A stretch of 32,752 nucleotides of DNA from Citricoccus sp. WCRC_4 (lineage in GTDB: Bacteria; Actinomycetota; Actinomycetes; Actinomycetales; Micrococcaceae): assembly GCA_026645375.1 (NCBI GenBank), contig JAPFFX010000389.1, positions 1 to 32,752 on the forward strand, written 5' to 3'. The notes under the pieces are model-generated. The model was not told the origin of the DNA and made no database searches. It worked only from the letters and a program-made list of their open reading frames with translations. Positions 15,119 to 22,216 of the stretch are shown here, in pieces. Each line of letters begins with the position of its first letter. Position 1 is the first letter of the stretch. A program made the translations under genes and the position numbers.

Positions 15119-17245
15119 TCAGAGGATGATGATGCGGACGGTCGAGCCCGGACGGGCCTGGCTGCCGGGCTCGGGAGTCTGACGGCGGACCGTGCCCTCC
15201 CGGTCTCCGAGGAGCTCCCCGAGGATCTCCGTCTCCTCCACGGTGAAGCCGGCATCCTCGAGGAGCTGGCGGGCGCGTCCCGCGGGCTGACCGGTCACGT
15301 CGGGCACCGTGACGAAGGCCGGTCCGGCGGAGACCACGACGGCGACCGGATGGCCGCCGCGCAGGCTCGCCCCGGCGCCGGGTTCCTGGCGGACCACCAG
15401 CCCTCGGTCCACGGTGTCCGAGTGCTCCGTGGAGACCCGGCCCAGGCTCAATCCCGCTCCGACGAGTGCGCGGGAGGCCTCCTCGCGCGCCAGGCCGGTG
15501 ACGTCCGGCACGTCGAACAGTTCCGGTCCCAGGGACACGGTGACCAGCACGGTGTTGAACCTGCGCAGCTCGGTGCCGGGACCCGGATCGGTGGAGATCA
15601 CGCTGTCCGCGGCCACGACGTCATGGTGGACGCTGGTCAGCGAGTAACCGACCCCCGTCTGCTGCAACTCCTCCACCGCCGCGGTCTTGCTGTGTCCCTC
15701 CACGTCCGGGACGATCACCAGGGCCCCCGGTCCGGAACCGAAGAACCAGCCGGCCAGGACCAGCCCCGCCGTCAGGATCAGGACGACGGCCGCCCAGATC
15801 CACATCCGTGTCCCGCTCCGCCGGCCCAGGTCCTCGGTGGGGGTGCGGGCACGCCGGATCGCCTGGCGTCGCTGCCGCCGCGTCGAGGGCGGCTTGGAGG
15901 ACCTGCCGGGGGAAGGGGGAAGCAGCGGACCGGGGACGGTGCCGCGTTCCTGGGCCGGGGATGCCGGGACGGCTGCACCGGTCCCGGAGTGCCCGGCGCC
16001 GCCGGGGCGACGTCCCGGGTCCGGCGGCAGGCTCGGCAGGACGGAGGTGCGCTGGGTGCCCGGTGCGGGTAGGACCGTGGTGACGCCGGGATCCAGGGCC
16101 TCCGTGGCGCCGTCGTCACCGATCACGTCCGTGGCATCCCCCGATGTCTCGCCGCGGTCCTCGTCCCGGTACCCGTCCTCCCCGTATCCGTCGTCCTGGT
16201 ACCCGTCATCGATGACGGGCTCCCGGGCGTTCACCGTGGGGGTCACGGCCCCGAGGGCCTCGGTGGCCTGGCCACCTGCCCGGGCCTGGTCGTCCGGATC
16301 CGCGCGCACCCCCCGGAGCGCCTCCGTGGACCGTTCCCCGGCCGTCCCGGCCGCGACGACCGGTGGCTCGAAATCGAGGTCCGCGTCCGCCATCGTGGAG
16401 CGCAGGTGCCGGATCTCGGTGAGCAGTACGCCGGCGTCTGCCGGCCGGTCCCGCGCGTTCTGGGCGGTGCACCACAGCACGAGCCGGTCGAGGGCGTCGG
16501 CGAGTCCGGGGATGCGGCGGGAGGGCGGCGGGACCTCGTTGTTGACGTGCTGATAGGCGACCTGGATGGGCGAGGAGCCGACGAACGGCTGCCGCCCGGT
16601 GAGCATCTCATAGGCCATGATGCCGACCGCGTAGATGTCGCTGCGTTCATCGGCGGGGGATCCGCTCACCAGCTCCGGGGAGATGTAGGCCACGGTGCCC
16701 ACGAGGGCCGCCCCGATGCCCGTGAAGTCGGTGGTCGCCCGGGCGAGGCCGAAGTCGGCCACCTTGATCTGCCCGTCGCGGGACACCAGGACATTCTCCG
16801 GCTTCATGTCCCGGTGGACCAGTCCTGCCCGGTGGGCCGCCGCGAGCCCGTCCACGATGGCCTCGAGATAGGCCAGGGCCACCCGTGGGGTCATCGCCCG
16901 GCGGCGCTGCAGCACGGTCCGGAGCGTGTACCCGGGGACGTACTCCATCACGAGATAGGCGAGGTCCCCGTCGGGGCTCTCGTCCACGCCCTGGTCCAGG
17001 ACGTTGACGACGTGCGGGTGGGACAGCCGGGCCGCCGTCTTGGCCTCGAGCTCGAACCGTTCCACCAGCGCCGGGTTCTCGGCCAGGTGGGGGTACAGCA
17101 CCTTCAGGGCGACCTCGCGGTCCAGGCGCCGGTCGACCGCCAGGTACACCGTGGACATACCGCCCCGGGCCAGGCGGGACCGTATCTCGTACCGTCCCTC
17201 GATGACGGTCCCGTTCAAGGGGTCGGTGCGGCGTTCCTTCACCAT
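15119..17245 (-). CDS. PASTA-domain serine/threonine kinase at the pknL locus
   Basis: A 708-residue membrane-bound Ser/Thr protein kinase. The kinase domain is at about 20-285: glycine loop LARGGMSTVY, Lys48, HRDMKPEN (144-151) with catalytic Asp146, DFG at 164-166, and an activation loop rich in Thr. A 200-residue acidic to proline-rich linker follows, with DGY repeats (347-359) and three TEAL repeats (307, 328, 380). Next come a basic stretch, one membrane helix (481-501) and three extracellular PASTA domains (about 508-573, 576-641, 644-708) that should sense wall fragments or lipid II. The locus matches pknL (next to aroG and Rv2175c), but mycobacterial PknL has no PASTA domains. ATG 17245 or GTG 17242 is the start; TACCCT is exactly 6 nt before the GTG. 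Confidence 0.93.
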   Translation of the reverse strand: MVKERRTDPLNGTVIEGRYEIRSRLARGGMSTVYLAVDRRLDREVALKVLYPHLAENPALVERFELEAKTAARLSHPHVVNVLDQGVDESPDGDLAYLVMEYVPGYTLRTVLQRRRAMTPRVALAYLEAIVDGLAAAHRAGLVHRDMKPENVLVSRDGQIKVADFGLARATTDFTGIGAALVGTVAYISPELVSGSPADERSDIYAVGIMAYEMLTGRQPFVGSSPIQVAYQHVNNEVPPPSRRIPGLADALDRLVLWCTAQNARDRPADAGVLLTEIRHLRSTMADADLDFEPPVVAAGTAGERSTEALRGVRADPDDQARAGGQATEALGAVTPTVNAREPVIDDGYQDDGYGEDGYRDEDRGETSGDATDVIGDDGATEALDPGVTTVLPAPGTQRTSVLPSLPPDPGRRPGGAGHSGTGAAVPASPAQERGTVPGPLLPPSPGRSSKPPSTRRQRRQAIRRARTPTEDLGRRSGTRMWIWAAVVLILTAGLVLAGWFFGSGPGALVIVPDVEGHSKTAAVEELQQTGVGYSLTSVHHDVVAADSVISTDPGPGTELRRFNTVLVTVSLGPELFDVPDVTGLAREEASRALVGAGLSLGRVSTEHSDTVDRGLVVRQEPGAGASLRGGHPVAVVVSAGPAFVTVPDVTGQPAGRARQLLEDAGFTVEETEILGELLGDREGTVRRQTPEPGSQARPGSTVRIIIL

Positions 17246-17248
17246 TAC

Positions 17249-17254
17249 AGGGTA
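17249..17254 (-). promoter_or_regulatory. Predicted leaderless -10 of the PASTA kinase gene
   Basis: TACCCT on the minus strand lies 3 nt before ATG 17245 and 6 nt before GTG 17242. The spacing seen at other genes here favours GTG 17242 as the start of a leaderless mRNA. No ribosome site is present. Confidence 0.45.
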
Positions 17255-17288
17255 GACCGGGAGCCCGGACGCGCCGGGGACGCGGGGG

Positions 17289-18398
17289 TCAGAACCGCTG
17301 CATGTACCCCTTGACCTTGGACACGTACCGCTTGGTGTCCGGGTACATGCCGTTACGCGTCACCCCGCCCAGTCCCTGGTAGTAGGCCGCGATGCCGATG
17401 TCCACCGACGGGGCGTTGCGCTGCAGCTGGCGAATGATGGCGACGCCCGCGGTGGCGTTGTCGTAGGGGTCCAGCAGGTTGAGCTTGCGCCCCACCAGCT
17501 CCGAGGCCCAGGTGCCCGAGGACGGGATGACCTGCATGGCACCGATGGCGTTGGCGGGGGAGACGGCGGTCTGGTTGAAGCTGGACTCCGCGAAGGAGTG
17601 TGCCAGCGCGAGGCTCGGGTCGACGCCCATCCGGCGCGCCGTATCGGCGATGATCGCCTGCATCTGGGACCGTGAGGGAACACCGGTACCCAGCAGGGCG
17701 CGCTTGTTCTCGTTGGCTGAGGCGACCACGTGGTCCGGGTAGGTGTAGTGGAGGAAGGTGTCCGGCACCAGGCCGTTGCCGGGCGCCGAACCCTGGCTGG
17801 AGGACGCGGTGCCGGAGAGCTTGAGGGTCTGGCCGGGCTGGATGACCGAGGCGGAGGACAGGCCGTTGGCCGTGAGCAGGGTCGACAGTCCGATGCCGTT
17901 GCGGGCGGCGATGCCCGACAGGGTGTCCCCGGCCTTCACGGTGTAGTTCCCGGCCGAGGCGCGGGAGGCGGAGCCTGCGGTCTGCTGGCCCGCGGTGCCG
18001 GAGAGCTTGAGGGTCTGGCCGGGGTGGATGACCGAGGCGGAGGACAGGCCGTTGGCCGTGAGCAGGGTCGACAGTCCGATGCCGTTGCGGGCGGCGATGC
18101 CGGACAGGGTGTCCCCGGCCTTCACGGTGTGGGTGGATGCCGTCCTGGACGCCTGGGTGGCCCCGGTGGAAGCGACGAAGGCTGCCGGCAGGCTGGAGGC
18201 CAGCGAGGCGGAGGAGAGCCGCACCTGGGCCATCTCGATGTTGACGGAGGTGACCGACCTGGGCGCCAGCGCCTGTCGGGGCGCGTCGGCGGCCGCGGGG
18301 GCCGCCAGGGCGGCTGATCCCAGCACCAGGAGGGGCAGGGTGGACGTGGCCACGGCGGACCTCAGCAGGCGCGGTGTACCGGTTGGGCGTTCAGGCAT
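17289..18398 (-). CDS. Secreted lytic transglycosylase with two LysM domains
   Basis: A 369-residue secreted wall hydrolase. A signal peptide covers about residues 1-39 (basic start, LPLLVLGSAALAAPAAADA). Two LysM peptidoglycan-binding domains at 89-133 and 151-195 are nearly identical in protein and DNA. The C-terminal SLT lysozyme-like domain is at about 240-369, with Glu271 (SFAESSFNQTAVS) as the likely catalytic acid, the family GAMQVIPSSG motif and AAYYQG. It should cleave glycan strands in the wall. The ATG has GAGGAAA upstream. The gene shares a 248-bp divergent region with the Rv2175c-like gene; that region has direct GTAAC repeats and a possibly folded leader. It lies directly upstream of the PASTA kinase gene on the same strand, 43 bp away. 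Confidence 0.92.
   Translation of the reverse strand: MPERPTGTPRLLRSAVATSTLPLLVLGSAALAAPAAADAPRQALAPRSVTSVNIEMAQVRLSSASLASSLPAAFVASTGATQASRTASTHTVKAGDTLSGIAARNGIGLSTLLTANGLSSASVIHPGQTLKLSGTAGQQTAGSASRASAGNYTVKAGDTLSGIAARNGIGLSTLLTANGLSSASVIQPGQTLKLSGTASSSQGSAPGNGLVPDTFLHYTYPDHVVASANENKRALLGTGVPSRSQMQAIIADTARRMGVDPSLALAHSFAESSFNQTAVSPANAIGAMQVIPSSGTWASELVGRKLNLLDPYDNATAGVAIIRQLQRNAPSVDIGIAAYYQGLGGVTRNGMYPDTKRYVSKVKGYMQRF
17806..18130. repeat. 139-bp direct repeat encoding the two LysM domains
   Basis: Copies 17806-17944 and 17992-18130 are offset by 186 bp and differ at two bases by eye (17838/18024, Gln versus His in the protein, and 17916/18102, silent). This points to recent duplication or gene conversion. 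It is also a site where domain number could change by recombination or be miscalled in short-read assembly. Confidence 0.85.
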
Positions 18399-18404
18399 GG
18401 ATTT

Positions 18405-18508
18405 CCTCTGCGGTGCGGCACCGAAGGAGGCATCGCGACCAGTGTGACTGGCGTGACAATCCTTGTCGGATGGTGCCTGTGATCAAAATGTGACGTACGA
18501 CAACGTAC
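18405..18508 (-). promoter_or_regulatory. Possibly folded 5' leader of the LysM-transglycosylase gene
   Basis: Read on the minus strand, the leader can form perfect short hairpins at 18508-18495 (GTACG/CGTAC), 18467-18455 (GACAA/TTGTC) and 18451-18439 (CCAGT/ACTGG). In a last nested structure CCTC (18430-18427) can pair with GAGG of the ribosome site (18408-18405) around GGTG-ccg-CACC. It could control translation. It does not match the c-di-AMP riboswitch features I know. Confidence 0.3.
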
Positions 18509-18528
18509 CGGACGATGTTTATCGAAAG

Positions 18529-18556
18529 GTAATCAACAACGTAACGATAAGGTAAC
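18529..18556. promoter_or_regulatory. GTAAC direct repeats, possible OmpR-type (MtrA-like) site
   Basis: GTAAT (18529), GTAAC (18541) and GTAAC (18552) repeat at 12 and 11 bp, about one helix turn, as OmpR-family response regulators need. GTCAC repeats also occur closer to the transglycosylase start (minus strand, 18457-18453 and 18448-18444). MtrA controls wall hydrolase genes in other actinobacteria, so it is the first candidate; this is inference. Confidence 0.35.
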
Positions 18557-18614
18557 CGTGGCGTGTCGCCCTCTGCACCCCTCAAGCCGCCCTCAACGCG
18601 TGTCAAGGGCGTTT

Positions 18615-18640
18615 CGAGAGTTCTCGCCGATCGCTACGAT
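18615..18640 (+). promoter_or_regulatory. Leaderless promoter and palindrome of the Rv2175c-like gene
   Basis: TACGAT (18635-18640) lies 6 nt before the GTG start. The palindrome CGAGA-gt-TCTCG (18615-18626) ends 8 bp before the -10, where an operator would block the -35. Because the gene encodes a DNA-binding protein, autoregulation is possible. Confidence 0.45.
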
Positions 18641-18646
18641 TAAGCG

Positions 18647-19036
18647 GTGACTACAACGCACCAGAACGAGAACCCGTCATCGGAACTGCCCCTGGAGGAC
18701 CTGGTCGGCGAGTGGGTTGCCTTCCCTGACCTGGCCGAGCGCTGGGACATCCCCGTGACCCGGGTGCACAACATGGTCAACGACGGCCGCCTGCTGGCCT
18801 CCCGCATCGGGGAGAACGCCTATCGGGCGGTGCCGGCCCTGTTCGTGCAGGAGGACGGCCCCCTGGAGGCGCTGCGGGGGACCGTCTCCGTGCTGAAGGA
18901 CGCGGGATTCAGCGAGGACCAGGCCATCCGGTGGCTGTTCACCGCCGACGATTCGCTTCCCGGCCGCCCGGTGGATGCCCTGCGCGAGGGACGCAAGACC
19001 GAGATCCGGCGCCGCGCCCAGGCGCTGGCCTGGTAG
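18647..19036 (+). CDS. Rv2175c-family DNA-binding protein
   Basis: A 129-residue protein of the Rv2175c family. An N-terminal winged HTH (AFPDLAERWDIPVTRVHNMVNDGRLLASRIGENAYRAVP, about residues 26-64) is followed by a helical C-terminal domain (EDGPLEALRGTVSVLKDAGFSEDQAIRWLF). In M. tuberculosis Rv2175c is phosphorylated by PknL on an N-terminal threonine, which reduces DNA binding. Here the N-terminus MTTTHQNENPSS has threonines at 2-4 that could play that role, and the PASTA kinase is two genes away. The GTG start fits the leaderless -10 and there is no ribosome site. Its target genes are unknown. Confidence 0.9.
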   Translation: MTTTHQNENPSSELPLEDLVGEWVAFPDLAERWDIPVTRVHNMVNDGRLLASRIGENAYRAVPALFVQEDGPLEALRGTVSVLKDAGFSEDQAIRWLFTADDSLPGRPVDALREGRKTEIRRRAQALAW

Positions 19037-19045
19037 CGGACCGTC

Positions 19046-20155
19046 CTAGCGGCTCTGGCGCAGGATGCGGTGCGCCAGGCGGGCGAGCCCGTGCCGCACC
19101 GCATCGTCGACCGGCATCTCCTCCAGGGCGCCCAGTGCCTGGTCACCCAGCGTGGAGACCTCGTCCTCGACCCGGCCCCGGGCACCACACTCCGCCAGCA
19201 ACGCCTGGAGCTCGGCCACGGACTCGGGCGTGAGGTCCGGATCACCCAGCGAATCCTCCAGGGCCGTCGCCTGGCCCGGAGCCAGCAGGGAGAGTGCGTG
19301 GGCCACCAGTTCGGTGCGCTTGCCCTCCCGCAGATCGTCCCCGGCCGGTTTCCCGGTGACAGCAGGATCGCCGAAGACGCCCAGCAGGTCGTCCTGCAGC
19401 TGGAAGGCCTCACCCAGGGGGAGGGAGAAGGCCTCGTAGTGGGAGAGGGGTGCGCCGGCCGTGTCGGCCAGCACTCCGCCGAGGTTGAGCGGGTGCACCA
19501 CCGAGTACCGGGCGGACTTGTACCGCAGGACGGTGCGCGCTCGGGCCAGTGCCTCAGCGGGGTCCTGTCCGGGCACCTCGACCTCGTCGAGGACATCGAG
19601 GTACTGGCCCGCCATGACCTCGAAGCGCATCCGGTTGAACATGGTCCTGCCGGCGGACGGCGATCCCGTGGCGTCCGCCGCTCGGGCGAACACCTCCTCG
19701 CTCAGGGCCAGGCACAGGTCCCCGGTCAGGATCGCGGCGGACGTCCCGAAGTGCTCGGGGTCCTGGCGCCATCCCGCCTGCTGGTGACGGGCGGCGAAGG
19801 CCCGGTGGATGCTGGGTTCCCCGCGGCGCGTATCGGACCGGTCAAGGATGTCGTCGTGGATCAGCGCAGCGGCCTGGAACAGTTCCAGGCCCACCGCCGC
19901 GTCGATGATGCGCTGGTCGTCCACGGCACCGCCGGCACCGCGCCATCCCCACCAGGCGAGGATGGCCCGCAAGCGCTTGCCGCCGCGCACCAGGCCGGCG
20001 ATGGCCTCGACCAGGGGAGCGGCCGACGTCGAGATCTCCTCGGCGCTGCGCCGGTAGTCGGCGAGCAGCGCCGCCATCCGGCGGTCCACCGCCTCGACGA
20101 AGGTCTCCTCCGGGAGGTGGTCCTGACAGGGGGGTGCGGGGGCTGAGGATGACAC
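19046..20155 (-). CDS. Polyprenyl (geranylgeranyl-type) diphosphate synthase
   Basis: A 369-residue trans-prenyltransferase in the position of idsA2 (Rv2173). GGKRLR is at 58-63. The first aspartate-rich motif is HDDILDRSD (100-108) and the second is QDDLLGVFGD (254-263), followed by GKPAGDDLREGKRT. Alanines at the fourth and fifth positions before the first motif are small and would allow C20 or longer products, but chain length cannot be fixed by eye. Products could feed menaquinone, carotenoids or polyprenyl phosphate. GTG 20155 is chosen because TAGGCT lies 7 nt upstream; GGAGG is too close (2 nt) for a normal ribosome site. The frame continues upstream antisense to dinB, which I regard as noncoding. 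Confidence 0.92.
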   Translation of the reverse strand: MSSSAPAPPCQDHLPEETFVEAVDRRMAALLADYRRSAEEISTSAAPLVEAIAGLVRGGKRLRAILAWWGWRGAGGAVDDQRIIDAAVGLELFQAAALIHDDILDRSDTRRGEPSIHRAFAARHQQAGWRQDPEHFGTSAAILTGDLCLALSEEVFARAADATGSPSAGRTMFNRMRFEVMAGQYLDVLDEVEVPGQDPAEALARARTVLRYKSARYSVVHPLNLGGVLADTAGAPLSHYEAFSLPLGEAFQLQDDLLGVFGDPAVTGKPAGDDLREGKRTELVAHALSLLAPGQATALEDSLGDPDLTPESVAELQALLAECGARGRVEDEVSTLGDQALGALEEMPVDDAVRHGLARLAHRILRQSR

Positions 20156-20162
20156 GTCCTCC

Positions 20163-20191
20163 AGCCTACCGTCGGGACATCGGCCTAGGCT
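20163..20191. promoter_or_regulatory. Compact divergent leaderless promoters (prenyl synthase/dinB)
   Basis: The whole gap is 42 bp. TAGGCT on the minus strand (20168-20163) is 7 nt before the synthase GTG. An identical TAGGCT on the plus strand (20186-20191) is 6 nt before the dinB ATG. With 17 bp between the two -10 boxes, each promoter's -35 region must overlap the other's -10, so the two should exclude each other. No SOS (LexA) box is visible. Confidence 0.5.
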
Positions 20192-20197
20192 GGACTC

Positions 20198-21454
20198 ATG
20201 GATGAACGCAGTTCCGCTGGGGGACCACCACCGGCGGCCCAGGATCCGTCCTGGGATGCCGTCATCCTCCACGTGGACATGGATGCCTTCTTCCTCTCCG
20301 TCGAGCTGCTCGAACGCCCGGATCTCATGGGCCGGCCTGCACTCGTGGCCCACCGGGGTGGGCGTTCGGTAGTGCTCTCCGCCTCCTATGAGGCACGGAG
20401 CAGTGGCGTGCGCTCGGCGATGCCGCTGGCCCATGCGCTGGCGCTCTGCCCGGGCGTCGCGGTGGTGGAACCACGGCACGACCGGTACACCGCCGCCTCC
20501 CGTCAGGTGATGGACATCCTGGGATCCTTCACGCCGGTGATCGAGCAGCTCAGTATCGACGAGGCCTTCCTGGACGTCTCCGGAGCCCGACGCCGCCTCG
20601 GCCCGCCGGCCCGGATCGGCGCCTTGATCCGCGAACGCGTCAGGGAACGGACGGGGTTGCCGTGCACCGTGGGTGCGGCAACCACCAAGTCCGTGGCCAA
20701 GATCGCCTCTACCCGGGCCAAGCCCGACGGGCTCGGTGTGGTTCCCGGTGCACAGACCCGGGCCTTCCTGGACCCGCTGCCGGTCTCGGCGCTCTGGGGC
20801 GTCGGCCCCGTGCTGCACCGCAGGCTCGTGGAGGCCGGCCTGGAGACCGTGGGGGACATCGCCGCCCAGTCACCCCGACGCATGCAACGCTGGCTCGGGT
20901 CCACCGGGCCGGCCCTGGTCGACCTGGCCCGCGGCATCGACAACCGCGCGGTGGTGCCCGAGCGGGAGACCAAGTCCCTGGGGGTGGAACGGACGTTCGA
21001 CGTGGACGTCACGGACCGGGAGGAACTGCACAGGATCCTGGTGGCACTGTCCCATGAGTGCGCCTTCCGGCTCCGCCGGGCCGGGTTCCGTGCCGGTGCG
21101 ATCTCCGTCAAGCTCAAGGCCCCCGACCTGTCCGTGCGGAACAGGTCCCGCTCCCTGGCGGTGCCGGTGGACTCGGCCGGGCCCCTGGCCGAGGTGGCCG
21201 AGGAGCTCCTGGCCGAACTGCTGGCGGCGCGGCGGCACCCGGCCCGACTGGTGGGCCTTCGCGCCGAGCGGCTCAGCGGCGCCGGCGACGCCGTACAGGA
21301 CGCGCTTCCCTGGGAGGACGAGGGATCGCCGCCGGACCGGTCAGAGACGGACCGGGTCGCGGACGACATCCGGCGGAAATTCCCCTCCGCAGCCCTACGG
21401 CCGGCAACGATCGTGGACGGCAGGTCCGCACCCCGGCGCCCAGACCTACGCTGA
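20198..21454 (+). CDS. dinB: DNA polymerase IV (Y-family)
   Basis: A 418-residue translesion DNA polymerase. Catalytic carboxylates are in HVDMDAFF (Asp27; the FF includes the steric gate) and LSIDEAFLD (Asp121, Glu122). The GAATTKSVAKIASTRAKPDGL region is the palm/fingers core, and WGVGPVLHRRL followed by GLETVGDIA is the thumb helix-hairpin-helix. The little-finger domain runs from about residue 255. Near the C-terminus VQDALPWED may be a weak sliding-clamp binding peptide; a normal QLxLF motif is not seen. The mRNA is predicted to be leaderless. The family call is firm; the clamp motif is tentative. Confidence 0.95.
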   Translation: MDERSSAGGPPPAAQDPSWDAVILHVDMDAFFLSVELLERPDLMGRPALVAHRGGRSVVLSASYEARSSGVRSAMPLAHALALCPGVAVVEPRHDRYTAASRQVMDILGSFTPVIEQLSIDEAFLDVSGARRRLGPPARIGALIRERVRERTGLPCTVGAATTKSVAKIASTRAKPDGLGVVPGAQTRAFLDPLPVSALWGVGPVLHRRLVEAGLETVGDIAAQSPRRMQRWLGSTGPALVDLARGIDNRAVVPERETKSLGVERTFDVDVTDREELHRILVALSHECAFRLRRAGFRAGAISVKLKAPDLSVRNRSRSLAVPVDSAGPLAEVAEELLAELLAARRHPARLVGLRAERLSGAGDAVQDALPWEDEGSPPDRSETDRVADDIRRKFPSAALRPATIVDGRSAPRRPDLR

Positions 21455-21523
21455 TCGCGGAAAAGTCCAATCTGGGTGGGTCGACGGGCGTGGCCGATAT
21501 GGCGTGGCGTGCGGCCCGGGCCC

Positions 21524-21561
21524 TATGCTAGTACTACGAAATTCGTGGCTGGAGGAGGAGG
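21524..21561 (+). promoter_or_regulatory. Promoter and ribosome site of the DUF3040 gene
   Basis: TATGCT (21524-21529) is a good -10, followed by GGAGGAGGAGG (21551-21561) as a strong ribosome site before ATG 21567. This gene has a leader, unlike several neighbours. Confidence 0.55.
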
Positions 21562-21566
21562 CAGCG

Positions 21567-21935
21567 ATGCCGTTGTCTGAGCGGGAGCAGAAGCTCCTGG
21601 AGCAGCTGGAACAACAGCTGAACGCCGAGGACCCGCACTTTGCCACGAGCATGAGTGAGACGGGAACCACTCGCTTCTCGACCTCGCGACTGGTCGCCGG
21701 TGCGGTGACTGCGGCGGTCGGCCTCGGAGTCATGCTCTGGGGAATCTCCCAGCAGGCCATCTGGCTGGGCATCATCGGCTTCGTCCTGATGGCCGTCGGC
21801 GTCTACGTCGGGACGGCGCGGACCAAGGCCGGTTCAGCGGGGCGCGCGTCCGGTACGGCATCGGCCAAGAAGAACTCTGCTTTCATGAACGGACTGGAGC
21901 AGCGCTGGGAACAGCGCCGCCATCAAGACCCGTGA
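21567..21935 (+). CDS. DUF3040 membrane protein (Rv2169c-like)
   Basis: A 122-residue DUF3040 protein. The family's signature N-terminus MPLSEREQKLLEQLEQQLNAEDP is complete, followed by a loop (FATSMSETGTTRFSTSR) and two close membrane helices (about 42-60 and 64-83). A basic Ala/Ser/Lys tail ends in EQRWEQRRHQD. Both termini are probably cytoplasmic. The function is unknown, but the gene lies upstream of mraZ in many actinobacteria (Rv2169c near Rv2166c). The start is fixed by the motif and by GGAGG 5 nt upstream. A hairpin terminator follows. Confidence 0.92.
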   Translation: MPLSEREQKLLEQLEQQLNAEDPHFATSMSETGTTRFSTSRLVAGAVTAAVGLGVMLWGISQQAIWLGIIGFVLMAVGVYVGTARTKAGSAGRASGTASAKKNSAFMNGLEQRWEQRRHQDP

Positions 21936-21969
21936 GCGTGGCAGCAGCCTGTCACGACTGATTCACCCG

Positions 21970-21996
21970 GGACCCCGTCGCATCGCGGCGGGGTCC
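21970..21996 (+). terminator. Terminator after the DUF3040 gene
   Basis: GGACCCCGTCGC (21970-21981) pairs with 21985-21996 through 12 positions, one of them G-T, around a 3-nt ATC loop. TCTCGTTGT follows as a modest T-containing tail. It insulates the mraZ promoter region. Confidence 0.8.
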
Positions 21997-22006
21997 TCTC
22001 GTTGTC

Positions 22007-22075
22007 CCCCACTTCCCTCCACCGGGCCGCCCCACTTCCCTCCACCGGGCCGCCCCACTTCCCTCCTCCCCGGCC
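22007..22075 (-). repeat. Tandem 23-bp repeats containing MraZ-box-like pairs
   Basis: Three units, 22007-22029, 22030-22052 and a degenerate 22053-22075. On the minus strand units 1 and 2 each contain GGTGGAGGGAAGTGGGG, which matches the mraZ operator segment at 22222-22238 in 16 of 17 bases, including the 10-bp spacing of GTGG boxes. The third unit keeps one good box. It lies in the 380-bp gap between the DUF3040 gene and mraZ, opposite in orientation to the operator. Confidence 0.75.
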
Positions 22076-22216
22076 AACACGGTGGGACCGTCGCCCCTGA
22101 CCACCCCGGGGGCCGGAGGGGGTCGGCGGTCATCCGGGGACGACTCTGAGTGGGGCATTCGCAATATCCTCCCATGTCAGAGCCCGTTTCACGCCACGAC
22201 GAAGGGGTCGTGTGGC

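Noticed and set aside
18399..18646. c-di-AMP (ydaO-type) riboswitch before the LysM gene
   Set aside because: The location is typical, but the conserved blocks I know for that class are not visible.
20156..20197. SOS box before dinB
   Set aside because: No GAAC-N4-GTTC-like sequence is present in the 42-bp gap.
22007..22075. CRISPR array
   Set aside because: The 23-bp units are directly tandem with no unique spacers, and there are no cas genes.
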